From Forficula auricularia (taxonomy: Eukaryota; Arthropoda; Insecta; Dermaptera; Forficulidae), in assembly GCA_024734495.1 (NCBI GenBank), contig JALMQS010000075.1, forward strand, positions 3,402,935 to 3,466,934: a DNA stretch of 64,000 nucleotides, read 5' to 3'. Position 1 is the stretch's first letter, and each line of letters begins with the position of its first letter. The notes under the pieces were generated by a model that ran no database searches, had not been told where the DNA came from, and saw only the letters and a list, made by a program, of their open reading frames with translations. Shown here piece by piece: positions 23,401 to 35,400 of this stretch. The translations under genes were made by a program, and so were the position numbers.

Positions 23401-26400
23401 CATGCTATCTCATGTTTTAGAAGTTCAGAGGTGCCAACACACAGATTGGCTCATCCAAAAACCCTACACCAAAATCATGGCGCGAATTTGGAGCCATTCT
23501 ACTTGACACCCATAATACTTATTCGACATTCACCATAAATAAAGACCATTTCATTTCTCTCTTCAACAAAAAATTACTCCATTTTTATTATAGTAATACA
23601 ATATAACTATCTACTGGACTGAAATGAGAAATGAACATTTTTACACTCAAGAATTTTAAATAGTTCTATTAAGTAGAAAATAATCTCTTAAATCTGTGTA
23701 TTTAATGAAATTTTGATATAATTATAAACACTTATTTTCATTGTTGTGACTTTTCAATTCAATTATTATTTATTTGATCATTATTACTTGGTAATTAAGT
23801 TGAATCATTGTTAAAAAAACAATTATTAAGTTTTTTTGAGATCTAATTGATTCATGTATTTTGTTTATTTGATGTCGTATAAAAAGAATACTTCTTATGA
23901 AAGTTGTTCAGTTTTTGTTTTTTTAGAATATGGTGGCGCAAAGAAAAATATAGGGTTCCATTTAAAAAACACAACTTGACCTTAAAATACCCTTGAAAGC
24001 TTGTTCTACGGCGACAAACAATAGCGTAGTTTAGTTTCCCCTTTGACATAAATAAACTTTTTTTCATATAGCTAATGCACTCTTTTTGAGTTATAAGACT
24101 GTCTCAAGATAAAAAACTCATGAGGTGCACCCGGTATATATATGTATATAATGAGAATTTTGTGCAATTTTTTGAGCAAGAAAAGTAGATATTTGACACT
24201 TTGTTTCTATAACTTACTTTATTTTTTTTTTAGTGCATAAACATATTTATTTTGCCATTTTACTGCATATATTTGCTTTTTTCATCGTATACTGAAAATT
24301 ACTTGGATATTTCGGCATTTTTAACTGCATATTTTGGCACTTTTTGACCCCCCTTCCCTGTGGTTACGTCTCTGTATGGGGCAAAATTATAAAAAAATTC
24401 GAAAAGTACATACAGTTTCAAAAACAAGATTAACATTTTCAAACTCAAAAATCGCATATAAAAACACATTAAATAATTTTTTTCTAAAATAAGTAAAAAA
24501 AAAAATCTGAATTTGGACCATTTTTGAAGAAGTTATTAGCGAAAAACCGAAATTCGATATCTATTTTTTAAACCAGTGATCAAAAAAGAAGGAAATAAAA
24601 AATTAAAATTTTTCAAACCTTCCCATTTGGCGTGGAATTCCCCATATGCATCATCTAACAATATTAAATGAGCAATTTTCGTATATATTTATAGTAAAGA
24701 AGTTTCTCGAAAATGGCTCTAATGATTGCGCAGATTATACGGTTTTGTATGTGTGTCTGTATGTCCAGCCCGTATATACCTAGGTACTTGCAAGTTCAAT
24801 AATTGTGATATCATAGGACCTAGCATTAAATAAAATTTCCAAAAAGCGCTCACTTGTGGGGAAATACAAGGCCCGGATGCATTGCATCCGCTGCATTAAT
24901 TTAAAATGTGTGGCCATTTTGTGTTTGTTTGAGGTTCGCGATTGGCTGTTTGCAGTTGCTGCGATAAAGGCCACCTCGCCATTAGCGGTTCCTTGAGGCT
25001 CAAGGTCACATGACTCAAGGGGACTCTCCCATTGGCTGACACATTCAGACAAGCCACGCCTCTTGCAGACATTCCCGTCTAGCTCACTTAGCTAGGTAGC
25101 AGTCAAACCAGTCATTATTCACTGTACCCGAAGGGTGAACCGCGACCTAAAATAGTGTACACCTACTTCCACTTCCACTTTCATTTCCAAGTAGGAGGCA
25201 ATATAATATCTAATGAATTCCAAAGTAATTCCACATAATTCCAAAGACGGTGTACACCTATATAAATATAATTTTTTCGATGTTCACTTGTTAGAGCTTT
25301 TTTGTAGACCGAAATGCCATGGTTTCGTGCAATTTTTTTATTCAAAATATTTTCAGCCGTTTTTGAGATATTTCCAAAAAAAAAAATAGCAAAAAATCCA
25401 CTTTTTTCATGCACGATTACAATACTTGACCATAGCAAAAATTCATCATTGAAAATTGATAAAAAATTTTCAAGTATGGTTTTGACGGGGGGGGGGGTTG
25501 CGACATGAACATATTTCTCAAATTTGGGTCGCAGCTTAAAAAGGTTAAGAACCACTGTTCTAGTAGACCGCCACGCTTGCACGCTTACCTTTAGGGCCAT
25601 GAAGGCCTTCCGGGCCGGTTGCCCCGATGTCTCCACGATCGCCCTTCTCGCCCCGAGGACCAGGCGCCCCCCGCTCTCCCGCGGGACCTGGAAGACCCTA
25701 ATCAAATAACACACACATCAATCAACATCTACAGGTACCTAGTTTCTTCATTATATCTCATTCTTAATTTTATTCATTTTAATGGACCTTTAGCCGTTTC
25801 ATAATTTATATAATAATCACATGTTTTTATTAGCTATTAGTTAGTAATGATATCGCTGCTGGTCAACATCATTATCATTATCCTCTACAATTTTGTTTCT
25901 AATGGAATTTCCCGTAAAGTAAACAGTTTAGGAGTTATAATCAATGAGGTGATTTTACGGTATTTTTTGATATCTTCAGGGGTTCGATTACCCCTAAAAC
26001 CGACTCGATTTGGCGAGTAAGAATTTGACTTTCAGGGTGTGTGCTGATCACACTACAGTATGGGATATATTATTTGGATTCCAAAATCATCTTCCAAAAT
26101 TGACTACAAAAATTACGCGCCCGAATTGCCCACATTTGGGGCAATCGCATGGGTCAACCTGTCCGAAGTGCAATGGACAGGTCTCGCCTTGAGGAAACCA
26201 CCTTCACTGCGCCAGGTCTAGTAGGTTCAAATATCCGATCGCATGCAGATAAATCTGTTTTGTTAAAATAATAATTCAAAAAATTGATTTCTCATCTTGT
26301 TAATATTGATGTTTGACAGCAGCAACATCACTGTAGCTCTTATTACAAACACATGGAGTAAAAGAGAGTGTACCAGCCTATTTACCCCTTGATCAAAAAG

Positions 26401-29400
26401 TTTCAGGAATTTATTTAGAAAATCAAAAAAACAAGTTTATTAATCAAAATCGATAATTTCTCCTCCATAGTACTCGTCATCGACCCTAACATATTCATTT
26501 CAGCGCTTGATCCAGTCATCAAAACATTTTTTAAATTCGGTTTTCGGTTTGGCCATCAGAGCCATCTCCGATTTTTTCATTATCTCCACTTTGCTGCTAA
26601 AACGCATACCCCGGAGTGATTTTTTGAATGGACTGAACAGGAAGAAGTCGCAGGGAGCCAAATCAGTCGAATTCGGTGGCTGTTGGATGGTATTCGATCC
26701 ATTGTTGGTCAAAAAATGCCATTGTTCGTTCGCGCGTTACGTGGTTCCCACAAATCCGGACTTTATGGCGTCTCAAAGCCAAATGATTAAACAAAATATC
26801 TTGAACAGATTCATTAGCGATGTTCAAGTTCGCTGCCATCTCTCGAATTAACAATTTTCGCCGAACATTTCTTTGATTTCGTGGGTTTTTGATGTCGACT
26901 GACTCAGGAAAACTTGGGGCAAGCATAAAAGTTTGTTTTCTATAGAGAAATATTTCTTCAGAAAAGGTCGGGAATTGCAGATGCAATAGAACGTATAGCG
27001 GCCTTGAAATGGAACTGGACGTGCCATCTCGCAAGAACATCTAACAATAGATGGACGAAGAAAATATTGGAATGGAAACCCCATCAGGAAGCCTATCGAA
27101 ATAGGGGTCGCCCCCCCTCCCAACCAGGTGGACGAGTGACTTGAGGAGAGTGGCTCAAAACTGGATGAACAAAGTGCAAGACCGAGAGGAAGTCTAAGGG
27201 ACAACGGACGAGGGAGGCTGTTTGATGATGATGATGATGAATACTTCTTCAACATTTTCGCACGTTCAAGTTCGTATTCGTTCCATTGTTGGTCAAAAAG
27301 TTGCTGATAGCGTTGGCATTGTTCGACCTTTCGTTACATGGTTCCCACAAATCTGGTCTTGTTTGGCGTCTCAAAGCCAAATCATTGAACAAAATGACTT
27401 GAACGTGTTCATAAGCGATGTTCAAGTTAGCTGCCATCTCTCCAATAGTCAATTTACAGTTTTCGCCCATCATTTCTTTGATTTAACGACGTTTTTGTAG
27501 GTTTTTTATGCCCACTGAGTTCGTCATCCTCGACAGACTCACGAAAACATGGGCCACACATAAAGGTTTTTTTTCGATAGAATAATACTTCTTCAACATT
27601 TTCGCACCGTAATTAACTCAAAATTTAATACAAACTCGTTGATTTAAAGAAAATTTCAGTTTTAAAATCGGAAACGGGCCTGATAGTCCATACAGAAACC
27701 CGAGTATAAAAACTGTTTAGAGGATTGGATCAAGCGCTGGTATGTGCAGTCGATTGAGATTACCATACTTTGAATGGGAAAATAACGATTTTGATGAATA
27801 AATTTGGATTTTGGATTTTCTGAATAAATTCCTGAAACTTTTTTTTGATCAAGGTAGTATTTCAGAGCTGGCTCAAAAAACAGAGAGGGAGAAGCTGTTC
27901 CCGTATAATACCGTGAGTGTACAATAAAGGGTGAAACTTACCGAAGCGCCGGATGGCCCGACAACACCATCTTTCCCCGGACTGCCCTTCGGACCGGGCA
28001 ACGCGTTCGGCAACGTGACCGAATTTAGAATGGCAGTAACATTACAGGAACACAAACCATCGCCATCCTCGCCATACTGTTTAACAAACAAACAAATAAA
28101 TATTTTTAATAATAATAATAATAATAAATAAACTAAAAAAAAATTATTATTATTCTTACCCTTGGCTTCAAAACGGAAAGCAATAAAGAAAAGAGAAAAA
28201 TATTAAAATTTGGTATAAAATTTATTAATTCTTAAAAATTCTAAATTATATGAAAGAGTGCAACACTAAAACTATAGAGTGCGTGCGATAGTAAAAAAAA
28301 AGAGATGCACACACTTAGGACTATTTCACATTAAACGGTTTTGATCGTGCGGCAAAAAACTGTACGTGTTTATGCCGTGACGTTTCATATTGCACGGATT
28401 TTTGGCATGACGAATTATAGATACTTTTATTTAGGTAATTTGTTTAATGTGCGTGTCTTGATGAATCGTAAACAAATTATTGCTTTGTGGTTGCTTCATC
28501 GTCGCAGTAAAAGATTGAAACATCGCCTTTTTTGGGTTATCATCATCATTGAGTATACAGTCCTAAGACTGGTTTGACGCAACCACCCGTCTTCACTCGA
28601 CTCTGTCCCCCGCCAGCTGTTTGACCTCTCTAAATGAAATGTCTGGCATCCCATATCCCCAATTATTTGGTTGAAATATTCTAATCTGGGTCTTCCCCTT
28701 CCCATTTTCTTTCCCATCTCTCCCTCCAAGATATCATCCCCTAAGCAGTCCCCCATGTGTCAGTGTGTGCCCCATCATCTGACCTCTTCTCTTCTTCAGA
28801 CTCTTCCACAAGGTTCTTCTTTCTCCGATTCTTCCAAGAACTTCTTCATTTTTAATTCTATCCATCCATTTGATATTCATCATTCTTCTGTAGCACCACA
28901 TTTCGAAAGCCTCCAATCTCTTTCTCTCCGCTTTTCCAATTGTCCAGGTTTTACACCTGTATGTCTTCAATAGCATCTCCCTGTTTTCTAAGCTGATTGA
29001 GGAGGAGCATAGTAGTTTTTGTTTGGAATTAAACCCCATTTTTGCTTGGGCAATTCTTGATTTAATTTCGTTTTTGCTCCTCCCATTCCATGCTATTTTA
29101 CTTCTTAGCTTGCGCAATTCCTTAACTCCTTCTAGGTTTTCTTGGTTAATTTTGATGCATTACTGTCTGGTTTGTTCTTTTTTTGTACAAGACCTTGGTT
29201 TTATTCTTGTTTATTTTCATTTTGATTTCTTCTATTAGGATTTGGTTAATTCCATTCAGGGCGTCCTCTAATTCTTTTTGTTTCTTCCTAGAAGGGCAAT
29301 GTCATCTGCAAATCTTAACATAGTGATCTTTTGACATTGGTTTAAGGGTGCACCCCATTAATCAGTGAAGAGAGAAAGTAGAATTATTGTATACACTCTT

Positions 29401-32400
29401 TGAAGATTTGAGGAATGACAGAAATAAATTATTCAACTATTTCCGAATGTCTATTACATCTTTTGACGAATTACACAGAAAACATAAGGATGTGTTACAA
29501 ACACACAATTCCGCAATTCAAAATCGTCCAATGTAGAAACATGCATTTAGTCACGTAGGCCAGTGCGTAGAAGGCGTCGTCAATTGTGGTTACAAGACAC
29601 GGATTTTTATCGTCCATACTTTTCTTCACTTCTACAACTGTAGGGTTTTTGCAGCCCGTTCAAAACCGTATAAGGTGAAATAGGCCTAAGGGTACCGAAA
29701 ATATATAGTATGGGCCTCAAAATTGAATTGCGCCTGGGGCATCTAAAGTGCTGTCATGGTCTTAAAGTTATATATGATCTTTAAGATGTCTAGAAGTTAT
29801 CTCAAGTTCTAGAAAACACAGAGTTGGCAACACCAAATATTTTTTTCACCCACCAAGAGTGATGCAAAAACACCTAAAAATGCCAAAAAAAAACCCCTAC
29901 TACATATAACTGAGAATTTAAATTAACTCAAAATTGTGACATTTATTGTGGAATAAACGTATAAAGTTTACACTCTCTATAAAATATAGCTTTTTTTTGG
30001 TAAAGAAGCTAGTTAAATAATAATCTTAATGTGGGCGGTATTATAGTATGTATGACCCAGTCACGTGACCAATTTATTTTTGTTTTTTAAATTTTAATTT
30101 CAAATATAATATAAGTTTAGTATAATTACAGAATCAGTTATGTCCTTATTTATTAAGACATTTTTCTTTTCTTATTTACCTACGTTAATCTAAAGACATA
30201 CTATTTTATTTATTTTTTATAACCTTAAAAAAAACTCCTTCATAGAAGCATCACGTGATATCCTTTTTTGTTTATTCATTGTTGTTTCTAAAAGTTAAAA
30301 TTTAAATCCCAAATATACAACATCACACACACAAACTCTCCACGGAATAAATCGGATGTGTGCTAGTTTGTTTGTTTGTTTGTTTCTATCACTTTTTAAT
30401 TAATTATTATAATTATAATTGAAATTCGAAATAATAATATAATAATAATAATAGTTTCCCAAACAAAGTTTATAGGTTAATTTAATTGTTTCCATTGTTA
30501 TTATTATTTTTATTTTATTTAGTTTTGTTTTCAATGTATTCTATAAATTGTGACGTCATATAATTGATAAATAAACGATGAAAATCGTAACATGAAACGA
30601 ATTCTATTTATATTTCATTTGTAGTTTAGTTATATTATATTTAGTTAATACATTTTAAATGCATTATATTGTATATGTTGTATAGATTAAATTAATTCAA
30701 TTGTAACGCAGTTAGTTAGTTAGGTTAGGTTAGTCAACAAATATTCGTTTTTTTTTAAATTAGGTGAAATTCAAACATACGCTGTATGTGTGTGTGTGTG
30801 TGTGTTAAAGTAAATATTAAATTCAGGATATATTATTTAAAAAAATTCGCTGAATCTATATTTTCCCGTTTTTTTTAGATAATACGTATATTGACAAACT
30901 TTGTTATCAAATATTTAACATTCTATTGAAAATTCAAAAAAATAAATAAATAAATAAGAGGTCGACAGCTTAAAGGGATAATATTCAAACGATATAAAAT
31001 TTATGAGAGATATTTGATTTCGTTTTTCGAAATAGGATACCTCGACTGTCTTAGTCCAGGCAAATTGGGTGAAAAAATGGCATAAACATTAAATAATTGT
31101 CGGTAAATTTATAACTGGAATACCTTTATTGGTACTCCAATATTACTACCCTAAGTTTCCCCCCAAATCTGTGTTGTGGAAATTTTTCTACCCGCCTCAA
31201 AATGAAAAAATTTCGGAGTTTTTCAATTTTTCTTGAATAACTCTAAAACGGCTTATCAAATCAAAAAATAACAATTAAATAAATTAAAGCACGTTAAATT
31301 ACGCGTAAAATGATAATATTTTCATATATTTAGGTTAAGTAGAACCGGTACTAGCGCCTGTCAAAAAACAGCCCCCGGGATCACTTTTGAATATCCCTAA
31401 AACTCGTACTTTTTTCAATTTTTCCACATTTTGACCACGAAGGAATTAGATAAATTAAAGTACGTTAAATTACGCGTAAAATGATAATATTTTCATATAT
31501 TTAGGTTAAGTAGAACCGGTACTAGCGCCTGTCAAAAAACAGCCCCCGGGATCACTTTTGAATATCCCTAAAACTCGTACTTTTTTCAATTTTTCCACAT
31601 TTTGACCACGAACGAGCACGTTTTCGTCAAAGATTACTCTACACATTTTTAAACTAGATTAAATTTGCTACAATTTAAATAAAGTTTCATATTAATTGGA
31701 TAATGGTAACCCGTAACTTGAGTAGCCTTTTGAGCAATGAGGATTTCGAATTTGAATACAACTCAATGGTAAAATTTATTTTTAAGATAACAAAAGGGTA
31801 AATATTTAAAATTAGTGGAGAGTTAGTAGAGAGAGTAGAGAATTAGTTTACTCTTTTGTTATCTTAAAAATAAATTTTACCATTGAGTTTTATTCAAATT
31901 CGAAATCCTCATTGCTCAAAAGGCCATTCAAAATTAAACAAAAGTAAACTTTCTAACTTTTCTCCCTCAACTAATTTTAAATATTTACCCTTTTCTTATC
32001 TTAAAAATAAATTTTACCATTGAGTTGTATTCAAATTCGAAATCCTCATTTCTCAAAAGGCTACTCAAAATTAAACAAAAGTAGACTCCCTACCTTTTCT
32101 CCCTCAACTAATTTTAAATATTTACCCTTTTGTTATCTTTAATAAATAAATTTTACCATTGACTTGTATTCAAATTCGACTTATCCAGGTCAGTTACTTT
32201 CTGTTTCTCCTGAAGATGGGTTAGTCACCCGAAATATATATATCGAGATTAAAGATTCTCCAAATATAAATTCGTTTTATTTTTTTATATCTTAATGTGA
32301 AACCTACCAAGTATTTTTATCCAATAATTTTAAAAAATGTTTCACCAAGTACCAACACCAAATTCCTTAAAAACTTTATTTTATATTAAAATCTACAACT

Positions 32401-35400
32401 TTTCGTTGCATATTTAAAACATCTTTTCTAATGATGGACATTTCGCAACTCAGGAAGAACAATGTCCTAAGTGCAAAGTTCAGAGATTTTGAGATATGTA
32501 CCTAACAAGTTTCAAAAATGCTTTGTTTTTCGCTGGGTAAAACGACATATCTGTATTACTAGCAGAAACCACTAGATGACAGTTATGTCGCAGCTCATTG
32601 CATTAGTTTATCAATGGAACATCGACGCAATTTTCAGTTTGTTTTTGACTTTTTGAGATTGAACGTGACAATTTAGTTCTACAACGACATGTGTCTCCAG
32701 ATTCGACTTGAGCAACGTCGTAAGTGTTTCATTCCGCCATTTTAGCATACATTTAGAAAAACAATGACGTAACTTAGTTACACACCTGAAACTTTGTATT
32801 TTTCAAAGTATTTCGAAAATAACGTCAACAGACTGCAGTACACCAAGTGGTTATATCTTTGAATAACAATTCCCCCCCCCTCCTCCCCTCTTTATTTTGG
32901 GTCACTATAAATTTCACAAAGTGACCTATTTTCATGAAATCGTATCGGGTGCATATGCGAAATTTCGTAGAAATCGATCAAAGGACCTAGGATTTTTATT
33001 GATAGGTCTATTTTTTAAACACCCCCTCCTCTCATTTAGGTCTCCGAAAAATAATGACCGTGTTTTTTATTATAGGGATCTTTTATAGTAAATTATTTTT
33101 TAGATTAAATACTTCATCAAGCAGAGGACAACCATTTTGTTTCTCTTTATGGATTAAATCGGATTAAATATTTCCTTAAGGAGGTTCGGGACTGTTTATC
33201 TATCTGATTGATCTTCGAAAAAATCTTTTATATTTCTGCAGAGTGACAACTTCTGAATACTAAATTTTTTAATATAAAAATTGTGAATAATGAGGTTAAT
33301 TTCGAATACAAATCCTTGTAACTAAATAAACATAACCAAATAGAAAACATAAAAAAAAATATTTAATTTAATAGAAAATAATTAAATATAAATTAATTAA
33401 TAAATAAAAATAAAAATTGATTAAAGATAAAATTTGTTTATTATTTAATTGTTAATTAATTATGTAGTGAATAAATAATGTATTTTAATTATTACTAATC
33501 TGATTGTTAAATAATTTATCGATTATTTTTTCCGTATTAAATAAATAAAAATTATTTTATTATTAAAAAAACAATCTCAAAAAGTTTATTTAAAAATCGA
33601 TATACGTTTAAGATGAAAAAATTCTCCCTTTATCAGTGAAAATTTTGAAAAATAATTACTTATGAGACTCAGGGACAGCTTATCTATCTGGTTGATCTTC
33701 GAAAAAATCTTTTATATTTCTGCAGAGTGACAACTTCTGCTACTAAATTTTTTAATAAAAAAGAAATTGTTAATAATGAAGTTAATTTCGAATACAAATC
33801 TTTGTTTTGATAATATTAATAAAAAAGAATATTGAGATAAATTTTTTCTTATTATAAAAACGTTTGTTTAACACAAAAACGATTTCAACAAATTGAGTTA
33901 CTAGTACTTTTGTTATATTCAGTTGGCTGCAAATAACTTTTTTTTTACATTTATGAATAACTAATTAACTAGACTGTCAAATCTATTGAAAAATGCATCA
34001 TTCGATTCAATATTGATCTCTGTATAAATTTGTTGAAAATGGTATAATTTGTATAGAAGTTATAGGCCTTTTAAAAGCTCGGTCCTTTTAGTTCCATGTT
34101 AAAAGGACAATTTTAAATAATTTATTTAATGTAATGGGACAGACGATCAACTTCAAATTTCGGGAATAAATATTTAATGCATCCCTGATTCGATGGTAAA
34201 AATTTGAGAATTTTCTAATAAAAATGATAAACAGTCACAACCTCTTTAATCTATATAAATAACAATGTTACGGTTAAGTGATACATTGAAGGATCCCCGA
34301 AAGTTCTTCACCGATTTCTTTAAAATTTTCACACAACATTCCATTCAAATACACGAGTGTTTTTATAGATATCACACCTGTGGAATGTAAAAAATATTTT
34401 TTTCGAGGAAACAACGGCAGCGCCTCTCTGGGGGTAAAAGCAAACAAACAATAGCTTTTTGGAAATTTTTCAACTGTCAATATTATTTTTGGTTAAAGGA
34501 ACAATTTTGACAAGTAATATATAATTCATTTACTGTTTTAATACATATTCTACAATTATTTGCATTTTCAATTTATTTTCAAAACTATTATTATTTTTTA
34601 AATATGTTTATTATTTAAGCATAAGAGTGAGTCACAGCAACGCGTGGTCGGGTCAGCTATTATCTATAAAAATTTTAATCATAAAAAGAGACGCTCCCCG
34701 CCAGGGGATAGGTGACGCCAAGCCGAAGGCCCTGGCGTTAGCTAGTATCTTCATAAAAAATAATTTATAGATCAGCGATTTTTCTTCTCTAAAAATATAC
34801 CCTAAAAATATTTTATTTTAACTCACCGAATTGCTTAATTTCTACTGATTGATTAATAAATTGTATCAGCTATAGGTATTTAAATATTTTTAGATGCTAG
34901 TTCAATTTATTAACCAGAGAGGGTGTGCGGGATTTAATGCAAGCTACAGGTAGGTAAATAAATAATTAGTATAAAAGAAGAAGAAAGAAATGTTAGTGGA
35001 TAGTAGCATACCAGAAGGTCTCCGTCTTGGTTGTATTTGGGGTAGGGCTGGCCCTGGGGCCCGGGCAAGCCGGGGGACCCAGGGGTTCCCGGCGCTCCCG
35101 GGGGACCCGGCGGACCCCGCATAGAACGTCCAGGGGGACCCTGAAGAAGGCGACGTCCACGGGCACAACAAAACATCCCACATGCACTCAACATTAGCAT
35201 AAAACAACACAGGGTTAGTTAGAACAAGCCCAAGAGGGGACAAACAAACATTGCTAATAGGGGACTCATTCATTTAGGGGCGAAAATAGCATTAGTAGTA
35301 GTAGTAGGTATTAGTAATTTATAGATTATAAAGAGATTCTGAATTAGTGGGGCAGCTTATAACGTCGAATTTAGCGATAAAATACCCATACACCTGACAA

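Larger units (their letters stand above)
21835..24140. mobile_element. Compound foldback X with nested insertions
   Basis: The left arm of X (21835-22136, resuming 22874-23030) and right arm (23570-24140) are inverted, ending in the 'ccgggtgag'-type terminus on the right. The left arm is split by a hammerhead-bearing element (22137-22873), which itself contains a hAT-type MITE (22454-22743). The insertion order is therefore X, then the foldback, then the MITE. Confidence 0.7.
15676..25588 (-). other. Collagen intron, 9.9 kb
   Basis: Contents include a 155-base tandem array, (TTA)n, a 1.9 kb palindrome with a nested hAT MITE, a SINE-like head, a LINE C-terminal fragment, and the 21.8-24.1 kb compound element. 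The Gly-X-Y register runs straight from the exon at 25589-25697 to that at 15587-15675, so no exon needs to lie between them. Confidence 0.7.
26385..27857 (-). mobile_element. Decayed mariner element with nested LINE tail
   Basis: Ends share CCTTGATCAAA and 'gtttcaggaatttatt' in inverted orientation, each next to a TA dinucleotide. The - strand has transposase pieces: a helix-turn-helix-like [19 protein letters not shown] (26663-27040) and the C-terminal [23 protein letters not shown] (26500-26712). The catalytic centre between them is deleted. The helix-turn-helix part is present twice (again 27249-27473), either side of the LINE fragment. Non-functional. Confidence 0.8.
28315..29689 (+). 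mobile_element. PIF/Harbinger element interrupted by an RTE LINE
   Basis: Inverted ends TTAGGACTATTTCAC (28315) and the reverse of TTAGGCCTATTTCACC (29674-29689), both followed inward by 'acggttttga'. Coding remnants on the + strand match the HARBI1 N-terminus: [23 protein letters not shown] (28451-28540), then, past the [23 protein letters not shown] and [16 protein letters not shown] (29352-29485). The DDE catalytic region is missing, so this is a deleted derivative. Confidence 0.75.

Noticed and set aside
25181..25714. 177-residue open frame on the - strand
   Set aside because: It reads the collagen exon 25589-25697 in a wrong frame and then runs through intron; no domain.
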